Below are positions 33,176-41,984 of a DNA stretch of 64,000 nucleotides, one piece after another. Below the pieces are notes generated by a model that saw nothing but the letters and a program-made list of their open reading frames with translations, was not told the origin of the DNA and ran no database searches. The position numbers were made by a program, and so were the translations under genes. Source of the DNA: Sarcophilus harrisii (Eukaryota > Chordata > Mammalia > Dasyuromorphia > Dasyuridae); the NCBI RefSeq assembly GCF_902635505.1, contig NC_045430.1, positions 1,116,001 through 1,180,000 of the forward strand, written 5' to 3'. Every line of letters starts with the position of its first letter. The stretch's first letter is position 1.

Positions 33176-33560
33176 TGTCAGCTTTCTGGGGGTCTCGGGA
33201 CCAGCTTCCTTTCAGCGGAGCAATCACCAGGAGAACAGCAGGGAGGAAGTCCCCATTCTTTGTCGTCTCCTTCCCGTGGGGCCGGGCTGGCTTTCTGGAG
33301 GCCCTTCAGACGGCCCCGGGCTCAGAGAAATGAGGAGAGCCTCCGGGAGCCTGATCAAAGGTGGAATGTCCCTCCTCCAGCCCCTGCTGGCTCTTACATA
33401 CTCTGTTATAATTACATCGTGGTAGGTGTCAGTCTTGTAGAACTGTATTAAGTACTAAGTGCATGGACTGAACTAGAGAACTGTTAATCACCACGCCCAG
33501 AGAACCACGCCCATCAGCTCCACTTTGTTTCAAGCACGTTTCCAGAGTTCTCCCCTAACA
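33176..33560 (-). mobile_element. Fossil ERV array: LTR A (3'-most LTR)
   Basis: 385-bp LTR of a class II (Lys-primed, ERVK-like) element in minus orientation, with TG...CA style ends (TGTCA at left, CTAACA at right on the plus strand). It is the most diverged of the three LTRs in this array. It lies in CDPF1 intron 1. Confidence 0.75.
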
Positions 33561-33802
33561 TCTCCCGCTTTCTTTTGGAGCATAGATGGTCATGCCCTCC
33601 CTGCCATCTCAGGGAAATGGCGAGTCAAACCAGATTTTAAAATCCCATTTCAGCTGAAACACTAGCCCTTAACAAAGTTTCCTGCTTGTCTCTTTTTGTA
33701 CTCACCCTAATTTCTGGGTCACAGAGACTTTTCCACTGGACTCAGGATTGTCAGTCTGGCCTGCTGAGCATAAATCCTTAGTCCCATGTTTGGGCGCCAA
33801 AA
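33561..33802 (-). mobile_element. Fossil ERV array: short internal segment 1
   Basis: About 240 bp between LTR B and LTR A. Read on the minus strand it begins next to LTR B with a primer-binding site (TGGCGCCCAAAC..., tRNA-Lys type) and ends next to LTR A with a purine-rich tract (aaagaaagcgggaga). No gag, pol or env sequence is present. Confidence 0.8.
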
Positions 33803-34231
33803 TGTAATGTTTTGGGTTAGCTTTCTGGAGGTCTCTGGACCAGCCTTCCTTTCAGCAGAGCAATCACCCCGAGAATAGCCAGGGATAAAGTCCAAATTCT
33901 TTATTGTCTCCTTCACAGCCTGTCTCCTTGCCTGGGGTCCGGGCTAGCTTTCTGGAGGCCCTTCAGATGGGCCTTGGTCTCAGTGCAGAAATGAAGGAGA
34001 GCCACCAGGAGCCTGATCAAAGATGGAATGTCTCTCTCATCCAGTCCTTGTTGGCTCTTACATACTCTGTTATAATTACATCATTGTAGGTGTCAATCTT
34101 GTAGAACTGTATTAAGTACTATTAAGTACTGAACTAGAGAACTATTAATCACCATGCTAAACTAGAGAACCATCGTCTCATCAGCTCCACTTTGTTTCAA
34201 GCACGCTTCTCCAGAGTTCTGGCCCCTAACA
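33803..34231 (-). mobile_element. Fossil ERV array: LTR B (middle LTR)
   Basis: 429-bp LTR. Most of it is nearly identical to LTR C, but the right-hand end (minus-strand 5' end) resembles LTR A instead, including the final CCCCTAACA. This mosaic pattern suggests recombination between the outer LTRs. Confidence 0.85.
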
Positions 34232-34480
34232 TCTCCCGCTTTCTTTTGTTTTGGAGCATAGATGGTCATGCCCTCCCTGCCATCTCAGGGAAATGGCGAG
34301 TCAAACCAGATTTTAAAATCCCATTTCAGCTGAAACACTAGCCCTTAACAAAGTTTCCTGCTTGTCTCTTTTTGTACTCACCCTAATTTCTGGGTCACAG
34401 AGACTTTTCCACTGGACTCAGGATTGTGTCAGTCTGGCCTGCTGAGCATAAATCCTTAGTCCCATGTTTGGGCGCCAAAA
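34232..34480 (-). mobile_element. Fossil ERV array: short internal segment 2
   Basis: About 250 bp, almost identical to internal segment 1, with the same primer-binding site beside LTR C and purine-rich tract beside LTR B. No coding region. Confidence 0.85.
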
Positions 34481-34922
34481 TGTAATGTTTTGGGTTAGCT
34501 TTCTGGAGGTCTCTGGACCAGCCTTCCTTTCAGCAGAGCAATCACCCTGAGAATAGCCAGGGATAAAGTCCAAATTCTTTATTGTCTCCTTCACAGCCTG
34601 TCTCCTTGCCTGGGGTCCGGGCTAGCTTTCTGGAGGCCCTTCAGATGGGCCTTGGTCTCAGTGCAGAAATGAAGGAGAGCCACCAGGAGCCTGATCAAAG
34701 ATGGAATGTCTCTCTCATCCAGTCCTTGTTGGCTCTTACATACTCTGTTATAATTACATCATTGTAGGTGTCAATCTTGTAGAACTGTATTAAGTACTAT
34801 TAAGTACTGAACTAGAGAACTATTAATCACCATGCTAAACTAGATAACCATTGTCTTATCAGTTCCACTGATTTAGCACCTTGTTTCGAATATGCTTCTC
34901 CAGAGAGTTCTGGATCTCTACA
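34481..34922 (-). mobile_element. Fossil ERV array: LTR C (5'-most LTR)
   Basis: About 442 bp; the first LTR of the array in minus orientation. Its outer (right) end differs from A and B. Flanks 'ggtcc' (left of A) and 'ggtgcc' (right of C) could be a worn target-site duplication of the whole array, but this is weak. The near identity of C with most of B, against the divergence of A, points to an old insertion with a later duplication. Confidence 0.8.
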
Positions 34923-35822
34923 GGTGCCCACTTTCTTCTGGGGACATCGGCCTAGAGTAGAATTTCTGGGCCTCAGAATAAGTACGTTTTAGTCACCTGA
35001 GTGACTTGGTTCCGAATACTTGCCCCTTCTCTCAGCATTGATCTCTTTGGCCTGCCTGTCTTCCCACAGCACCTTTGCCTCCAGCAGAGACCATTCCCAT
35101 TTTGAGTCATTTTTGTGCACTTATCAGTGATTTGAAGCCTTGGGTCACACGACTATGTTCTTTAGAGAATTATTTGTAATCTCTATGAACATCTCTGGGA
35201 AATGGTTCTATCTTGGATACAGGAGTGAATCAGGGAAGTTGGACCAAGATTGTTCCCATTCAGCCTCTTTCTTATCCTGCTCTAGTCATGTTGTCTGTAC
35301 AGATGTTTCATGTAGCCCAGATGATCTGTTTTCTCTTTTAAGGGATCTCTTCATTGGTCAGTCTGACCTAGACCTACAGTCTAGGTGCTGTAGACTATCC
35401 CCTTCTCCATGGCTTCTTCTCTCCTGTGTAGCTTCCTTTGCTTGCTCGTCCTCACATCCCCTGACTGTTCCTAGGCTCTCTTCTGCTGGGTGATACAAGT
35501 GAGTAGAGCGTGGTGTCCAAATGTCCATGACTCTAGGCCCTATGTGGGGTTTGCTTGGCAGAGATACCGGAGTGGTCTGTCATGTCCTTCTCTAGCACAT
35601 TTGACAGACGAGGAAACTGAAGCAAGCAGGGTAAAGTGACTTGCCCAGGTTAACATAGCTAGTGAGTGTCTGAGGTCAGATCTGAACTCATAAAGATAAG
35701 TCTTCAGGCTAAGTGCTTTCTGCACTATATTGCATATAAATTTATATCTGTAAAGATGCAACATAACCACAAAAGTCTTCTTGCTTCAGAACATAAATGT
35801 GTTTATTTTCTTGACTTTATAG
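34923..35822. other. CDPF1 intron 1, right part
   Basis: Contains a reversed CORE/MIR-type SINE remnant at 35585-35725 ('gacagacgaggaaactgaag', 'gacttgcccaggttaac'). The remainder shows nothing recognisable. It ends at the acceptor 'gactttatag' before the CDPF1 ATG. Confidence 0.5.
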
Positions 35823-35935
35823 ATGGCGTCTTCCAGTGAGCAGGGATCTGAAGGGATGTTTGAGTGTCACTTCTGTGGCTTGGCCGTACCATACAGCTAC
35901 GTGGGACAGAAACCCCCCAACAGCCGCACTGTTGT
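35823..35935 (+). CDS. CDPF1: CDPF1 coding exon 1
   Basis: Start of cysteine-rich DPF motif domain-containing protein 1. It encodes MASSSEQGSEGMFECHFCGL and continues through PYSYVGQKPPNSRTVV. The human protein has FECELC and APYSYVGQKPPN at the same place. The ATG lies directly after an acceptor, so the 5' UTR must come mainly from an upstream exon. The donor is ...ACTGTTGT|gtgagt, leaving two bases of a valine codon. The three exons join to a 120-residue protein, close to the human length of about 123. Its molecular function is not established; paired cysteines suggest metal binding. Confidence 0.95.
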
Positions 35936-36461
35936 GTGAGTATCTGCTCTGACTGGGCTCCTGCACGAGGGGCTTTGTGCTTACATTTTGCTCTCTTAAC
36001 AGCCTCTTCTGGGCTGCCTTTGACTCCTGCAGGCTAGGTCTGCTGAGGGGAAGCTCCCGCCTTGGAGACTCTCGGGCTACAATTGTGGCGTAGATGGGCC
36101 AGCCTGGTGTAGCACCAGCTGTGAGCTGAAGGGCAACTCTCAGTCTCAGGCACACAGTGGCCATCTCAGAACCAGTCAGGACTAATCCAGATAGTGAAAT
36201 CAGGGAAAGACTCCAGGGAGGAGATACTGGTTCTCATGCCCAAGGGTCATAAGTGGATTTGGAGCCATTGTCAATGGCTCACCTGACTCACCTACACAAG
36301 CATGGGCAATGGGTAAAAATAAAGATGTTAACAAGAACCATTTCTCAGAGAAGTTTCTTACAGAAATGTGACCACAAGCATCGATTAAGTGTTTCCTTAG
36401 ATGCCAGGCATTGATACCAATACTAGCAAAAAGACAGGCCTGCCCTGGGAACTGACATTCT

Positions 36462-36782
36462 TCTTCTTTTTTTTAATTAAAGCTTTTTATTTACAAAACA
36501 GATGCATGGGTAATTTTTCAACACTGACCCTTGCAAAACCTTGTGTTCCAAATTTTCCCCTCCTTCCCCCTACCCCCTCCCCTAGATGGCAGGTAGTCCC
36601 ATACATGTTAAATATGTTAAAATATATGTTAAATCCAATATATGTATACATAATTATTCAGCTGTCTTGCTGCACAAAAAAAAAAATTGGATCTAAAAAG
36701 AAAAAAAAAAAACCTGAGAAGGAAAACAAAATGCAAGCAAACAACAGAGAGAGTGAGAATGTTATGTTGTGGTCCACACTCG
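36462..36782 (-). mobile_element. L1 3' end, minus strand, with worn target-site duplication
   Basis: T-rich left end, then 'gctttttatttacaaaacag', 'gcatgggtaatttttcaac', 'cctagatggcaggtagtcc'. Flanked by GGGAACTGACATTCT (36447-36461) and GGGAGCTGATGTTCT (36783-36797), which match at 12 of 15 places. It lies in CDPF1 coding intron 1. Confidence 0.8.
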
Positions 36783-36797
36783 GGGAGCTGATGTTCT

Positions 36798-37535
36798 AAA
36801 GGAAAAAGAACAAAGTGCAAAGGGACCTGAAAAATGGTATTGGAAGTGGAGGGAAGGTACCAGGATCTGGTGCTGAGGTGTGGTCAGTCAGGAGCTGTGC
36901 TGAGAGGGAAGTGAAAGCCCAGAAACTCTTAGCCCTCAAATCCTCAACTTCTTACTAGGTAGAGACATGGCACTGATCAGGAGGACAAACTCATTTCCAA
37001 AACATCATGGATGTGGAAGACTGAAGTTTCCAAATTCTATTGTCTCATAAAAAGCCATGAAAGAAATTACCGTGTTGAGAGTCTGGCATGAGAGCCAGCA
37101 AAAGCCATGTTTATTTGTCAGTGGAGCTGAACGAGGGACCGCTGATGAGTGCAGAGTGGGACAGCGTGGCCCGTTTTGTAGTGAAGGCTCCATCTGCGAC
37201 TACAGTGAAGCTGCCCTGCTGGGTTTGATGTTCAGTGTGAGCGTGGAGAGCGGGAAGAGCACAGGACGCCCTGCTCTAAGTGGCACCCAAGGGACTTTCG
37301 GGATTGGAGAATCCCAAAAGAATTGAAATTGCCAGTACTTTTTGCATCAAAGCAGAGAAAAAAGGGCTGATAGCAGCAGCTTTTGACCCACATACCCTCT
37401 TGGTCTCTGAGTCATGAAAGACCTTGTGGATGAAAGCCGGAGAAGGGACAGGCAAGCTTTCATCGTAGCAGGTCATTCACCTACTAATCAGGGATGGGAG
37501 ATCCCATTGGGCAGTTGTTTGTTGCTGCAAAAAGA
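36798..37535. other. CDPF1 intron, no feature seen
   Basis: No repeat or coding family recognised between the two L1 tails. Frames of up to 89 codons are unsupported. Confidence 0.35.
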
Positions 37536-38060
37536 GGTCACCAACAGGATGATTTCAGACAGGCCTGAAGAGACTTAGATGAACTGATGCTGAGTGAAAT
37601 GAACAGGACCAGGAGAGCATTATATACAACAACAATACTATATGAGGATCAATTCTGATGGACGTGGCCATCTTCAGCAATGAGATGAACCAAATCGGTT
37701 CCAATAGAGCAGTAATGAACTGAACCAGCTACACCCAGGGAAAGAACTCTGGGAGATGACTAAGAACCATTACATTGAATTCCCAATCGCTCTTTTTTCG
37801 TCCTCCTGCATTGTTGATTTCCTTCACAGGCTAACTGTACACTATTTCAAAGTCTGACTCTTTTCTACAGCAAAATAACTGTTTGGACATGTATACATAT
37901 ATTGTATTTGACTTATACTTTAACATATTTACTGGTCAAGCTGCCATCTGGGGGAGGGGTGGGGGGAAGGAGGGGGAAAATAGGAATAAAAGGTTTGGCA
38001 ACTGTCAATGCTGAAAAACTACCCATGCATATATCTTGTAAATAAAAAGCTATAAAAAAA
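37536..38060 (+). mobile_element. L1 3' end, plus strand
   Basis: Runs from 'caggatgatttcagacagg' through 'gatgaactgatgctgagtg', 'gctgccatctgggggaggg' and 'ggtttggcaactgtcaatg' to 'gtaaataaaaagctat' and an A-rich tail followed by a GA repeat. It is about 525 bp and 5'-truncated. Confidence 0.9.
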
Positions 38061-39974
38061 AGAGAGAGAGAGAGGGAGAAGGTCATGTGTGGACCAGCTG
38101 GGCTGCGTCCGGTGGAGTGATCAGCCAAGGCGCCAGATGCCCAAGTGTGGACCTCTGTGCTCGCTGCTTCTCACTCTTCAGTGAATGAGTTGTCACAGGC
38201 CCAGACGTGAGAGGGATCCCATGGAGAGTCAGCCAGGTTCTGGGTTCCACTGTGGCCTTTGGCCCTTGGGGCCGGTTCATTTCACCCTTCTGCCCTTCGG
38301 GTTCTTCATTTACAAAGCAGGTCTGGGCTTGGATGCTGGCCCAATGCCTGGACAGGCCCATCTGAGACTAGCTCCAGGGAGCTAGCGAGGGCAGCAGGTC
38401 CTGTGCTGGCTTGGAATCCCGAAAATGTGAAATAGGAGCAAAGCCTCCACTGACCCTGGGAGTCACTGCGGCCCTGAAAGGCAGCCAGTTTTGAACAACA
38501 CCTCTGACTGCTCGGTAGTCTGAGATGTTTGATGTGCAGGGTGTGAAGACCAAGGGCTTGGGGAGTGCTCCTGGAGGAGTGAGTCCAGTGGGCGTTGGCG
38601 GCCCAAGCAGTGCCGAGGGCCGGGGGCTAGCGGGCTGCTCTCATGAGGGCCTCTGCAGAGTGCCTCAGACCCCAGTCCTGCTTCCCTGGGGAAGCCCACA
38701 GCCACCCACTGTGGAGTTACCTGCCAGTGACCCTGAGACTTGCTGTCCCAGTAAAGGGTTGGCAGGGGTACGAGGGTCACTCACAGCAGTCTGGTGAAAA
38801 CCAGGGGCAGACCCAGGGCATTGTTTCGGCTTTGCCAGTGAATGACATCCAGGCTGACTCCACGGTGAGACATGAGGTGCAGGGAACAATGGAGAAGCGA
38901 GCTCACTGGGGCCTTCCCCTGAGATCCTCCCTCTGCCTGTCTGCCCTAAGGCCTTGGCATCCTGGGGCCCCCATCCCTGAATGCCCGGGTTCTTATATTT
39001 AGTCAGGCAGACGCTAGTACGTCTCCTTGCCTTCCCACTCAGGTTCTTTCCTCCAGACTTAGCCCTCCAGCTTCCTTTTAGTGAAGAGCTTGTTGCTTAG
39101 GAACGTAGCAGCCCCTAGTTGTGGGCTTTCTGCCTTGTTCCTCATTTCTGGAATGGGGAAGAGTAATATTGCTACCGCTGAGGAGGAGAACCCTGGAAGG
39201 CTTAAAACTCTGGGGAAACGAGCATTAGCTAGTTCCCACTGGGGACTCGGGCTGGATGGCCTCTGAGTGTCTCTGACACCCTCTGACCTCTGACATGCAG
39301 CCAGTGTGTGGCTTTGAGTATTGGCTCAGCTTGGGAAATCTGTGACTTTGTGCCACAGTGATCTTGTACGTGGCTGTGTCCTTGAGAGCCGAGGCCATGA
39401 ACCCGGAAACATCATCTCTGGGACGCTTCCTTCCCCATGGCTTTGACAAGTGAGAAATGACTTGTGTGTCCTTGACTTTCCCCACTCTGGGGCCCATAAC
39501 CCCAGGTTGCAGTGCTGGCTGCAAACAGCCATGTTGAAATTCATCCCAAGAAATGCTCTGGTCACAGGATGAAATATCAAACAGGCCCCAGAAGCGGCGG
39601 GGCCTGTCAGGAGAAATTTATGGTCCTCACTTTATTTTGGGTTGGAGGCCTGAGCCCGTGCCAGACGCGCCCATGAGGGCGTGGGGGAGCATCCTCTGGG
39701 GCCCTGACATAGGTGGGGACGGTGCTGGGAGGGGCGTGTGCCTCGCCTCGGGGCTCCTGCCCTTTGCTGCTCAGACTGGTGACGAGTGGAAAAAGGCTTG
39801 ATACAAACTCATGTTGTTCCACCGCTGATTTTGTGAACTTGGCCTGGGTGAGCAAGACCTTGAACTTCCCTGGGTCTCAGTTTTCTGAGGTGCAAAATGA
39901 GCACAGTCTCTGCTTCCTCTCCCTCATGGGGACGGGATGGAAGAGATGAGTCACAATTTTCCTTTGAGTTAGAG
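38061..39974. other. CDPF1 intron, mostly unique sequence
   Basis: A MIR/CORE-like remnant lies at 39840-39905 ('cctgggtctcagttttctg'). Nothing else was recognised; open frames of up to 119 codons have no family features. Confidence 0.4.
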
Positions 39975-40130
39975 GTTGTGGATCAGGAGGTCTGGGATTA
40001 TATTCTATCAGTGTCATGGCCTAGGCATGTGACCTCCGGCTGGGAAGGTCACGTGGCCTTTTCCCCTCTCTGGCCCTCAGTTTCCTCACCTGTGAGATGG
40101 GGGTAAGCCTCCTTCAGGACTGGAGAGAAG
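39975..40130 (+). repeat. MIR/CORE-type SINE remnant
   Basis: 'gatcaggaggtctgggatta', 'ggcatgtgacctccggctgg', 'ctcagtttcctcacctgtg' and 'agatgggggtaagcc' in SINE order. Confidence 0.7.
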
Positions 40131-40288
40131 TGACTGTGGGAAGCTGTTGTTTGGGGCTTCCCTTGTACCCCCAGATGAGAGCCGCTAGTGAAGTCACTGA
40201 GGTCCATGATCTGCGAGCCCTCCCGGGGCCACATTCTCTCCTGCCAGTGAAAAGATGCATGAGCGGTCGTCCCCCAGAAAAGCTTTCT

Positions 40289-40492
40289 TTCTTTTTTATT
40301 TAATTATTTATTTAATAGCCTTTTATTTACAGGATATATGCATGGGTAACTTTACAGCATTAACAGTTGCCAAACCTCTTGTTCCAATTTTTCACCTCTT
40401 ACCCCCCACCCTCTCCCCCAGATGGCAGGATGACCAGTAGATGTTAAATATATTAAAATATAAATTAGATACACAATAAGTATACATGACCA
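40289..40492 (-). mobile_element. Young truncated L1 3' end with 14-bp target-site duplication
   Basis: T-rich left end then 'gcatgggtaactttacagc', 'cccccagatggcaggatgac'. Same subfamily as the copy at 8029-8403 and very similar to it. A perfect 14-bp repeat CAGAAAAGCTTTCT flanks it at 40275-40288 and 40493-40506. Confidence 0.9.
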
Positions 40493-40506
40493 CAGAAAAG
40501 CTTTCT

Positions 40507-40775
40507 CTCAAGGGAGGGATTTATGGACAAAGAGCAAAGAACGATTACACTAAATCAAAATGTTTTTGCATAAACAAAACCATGTAGCCAAGACTCGAAG
40601 GGAAGCAGAAAGCTAAGGGAAAAACCTTACAGCCAAGTGTCCGATAAAGGCCTCGTTCCCCAAAGCAGAGAGATCTGACGACCGTATAAGAGTACGAGTC
40701 ATTCCTCAATTGATAAACGGCCAAAGGGTGTGAACAGACAAATTTCAGATGAAGAAGTTAAAAAGCACTTGTGGT
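40507..40775 (+). mobile_element. L1 ORF2 3' fragment, plus strand
   Basis: Old L1 sequence: 'tttttgcataaacaaaacca', 'gaagggaagcagaaagct', 'ccgataaaggcctcgttcc', 'cattcctcaattgataaac'. The younger L1 tail at 40289-40492 lies immediately to its left. Confidence 0.75.
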
Positions 40776-41099
40776 AATGGGGGAAATGTTCCGAGTCCCT
40801 GTTGGTGGCAGAGGTGCAAACACCTCTGGTTGGTTGTGATGATGGCCATGGGTGTGGGAGGGCTGTGGGAGGGCCGGGGCTGCTCTGGTGCAGCTGTGAA
40901 AGGATCCAGCCCCTGCGCAGAGGGTCTGGCCCTGGGCCCCGAGGGCTGTCGGACCGTGCACAGCCGGGCAGGGCCTGGACCCCAGAGAGGGAGGGAGAGA
41001 ACACCCTTGGCCCTCGTGCTGGGGGCACAGAGGGCATTCGTGCCCATTTCTGAGAGCTCCCTCAGGGGCCAAGCCGTGATTCCCGCCTCCCAATAACCT

Positions 41100-41872
41100 T
41101 CCGCCTTGGCAGGAGCCCCCCTTCCTCCCTTCTGACAGCCTGCCCGTGGCGGGCCCTCCCAGGGGAGAAGGAACGCTTCTCCCTGTAACTCGGGGGCCTT
41201 TTCCTCTTCCATTCCTTTGGGCTGTAGGCTTAGGGGCCAGGGCCGCCTGCACAGCAGGAGCCCCCAGGACACTCCCAGGGGAGGCCTTTGCGCCTGCCCC
41301 GGCTCCCCTGCCCCGTGTCCCCACAAGGTGGCGCTGCGGGCCGGCCCGAGGGGAGCCCTGGGCACCGCTGGGAGAGCCCTGTGGGGGGCGCCCCAGCACC
41401 CTGCAGACCTGGAAGTCCCGCTGTGGTGGCGCCCCCCGCTGGCCTGGGGTGTCCCCGTTGCTCCCGTTGCACAGATGAGGAGCCTGCCCGAGGGCCGGGC
41501 CCTGCCCCTGGCTTGGCCAGAACCCGCTAGGGGGCGCCTGCTTTCTGCTCCGCCCGCCTTGGCTACCGGCACCTCTCTTTGCGGCCGTCGGGTTGGTGTT
41601 GGGGGCGGGGCTTGTGCCGGGCCCTCTGAGGCTCTGGGACACCGAGAGACCCATGTGCCCAGAAGAGCCCCCCCCCCCCCCCCCCCCCCCCCCGCCACTT
41701 TGGGCCCTCGGGCAGGACGGAGCCCGTGTCCTGCAGGGGGCACAGGAGAATAACGAGGGGGGGTCTGACCTCTGCCCCCCTGCTCGGGCTCGGGCAGGCC
41801 CCTCTCCGGGCCTCCCCAGGGCCCCCTCCCTTAAGCCGCCCCGCCGGGTGCTGACTGCCGCCCTCCCCGCAG
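41100..41872. promoter_or_regulatory. GC-rich block with a cluster of CTCF-like motifs
   Basis: CDPF1 intron just upstream of coding exon 2. Three sequences resemble the CTCF core: CCACAAGGTGGCGC at 41321-41334 (plus), a GGCGCCCCCCGCTGGCC reverse-type core at 41428-41444, and CCGCTAGGGGGCGC at 41524-41537 (plus). A long C run is at about 41670-41693. Function is inferred from motif only. Confidence 0.5.
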
Positions 41873-41984
41873 GCTCCTGGAGGAGAGCTACGTGCGCAAG
41901 GACCCTTTCACCTCGGACAGAGACAAGTTCCTGGTCCTGGGCTCCCGGTGCAGCCTCTGCCGCCAGCTGGCCTGCGTGGGCCCT
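41873..41984 (+). CDS. CDPF1: CDPF1 coding exon 2 (DPF motif)
   Basis: Encodes LLEESYVRKDPFTSDRDK, then FLVLGSRCSLCRQLACVGP. Acceptor ccccgcag|GCTCC, donor GGCCCT|gtgagt. The name-giving DPF triplet is at residues 48-50 of the joined protein. Cysteines 64, 67 and 72 continue the paired-cysteine pattern begun by C15/C18. Intron 1 of the coding part is 5.9 kb (35936-41872). A 593-codon antisense open frame covers this exon but is a GC-rich shadow. Confidence 0.96.

Noticed and set aside
34923-34928. Firm target-site duplication of the LTR array
   Set aside because: The flanks 'ggtcc' and 'ggtgcc' are too short and unequal to be convincing.
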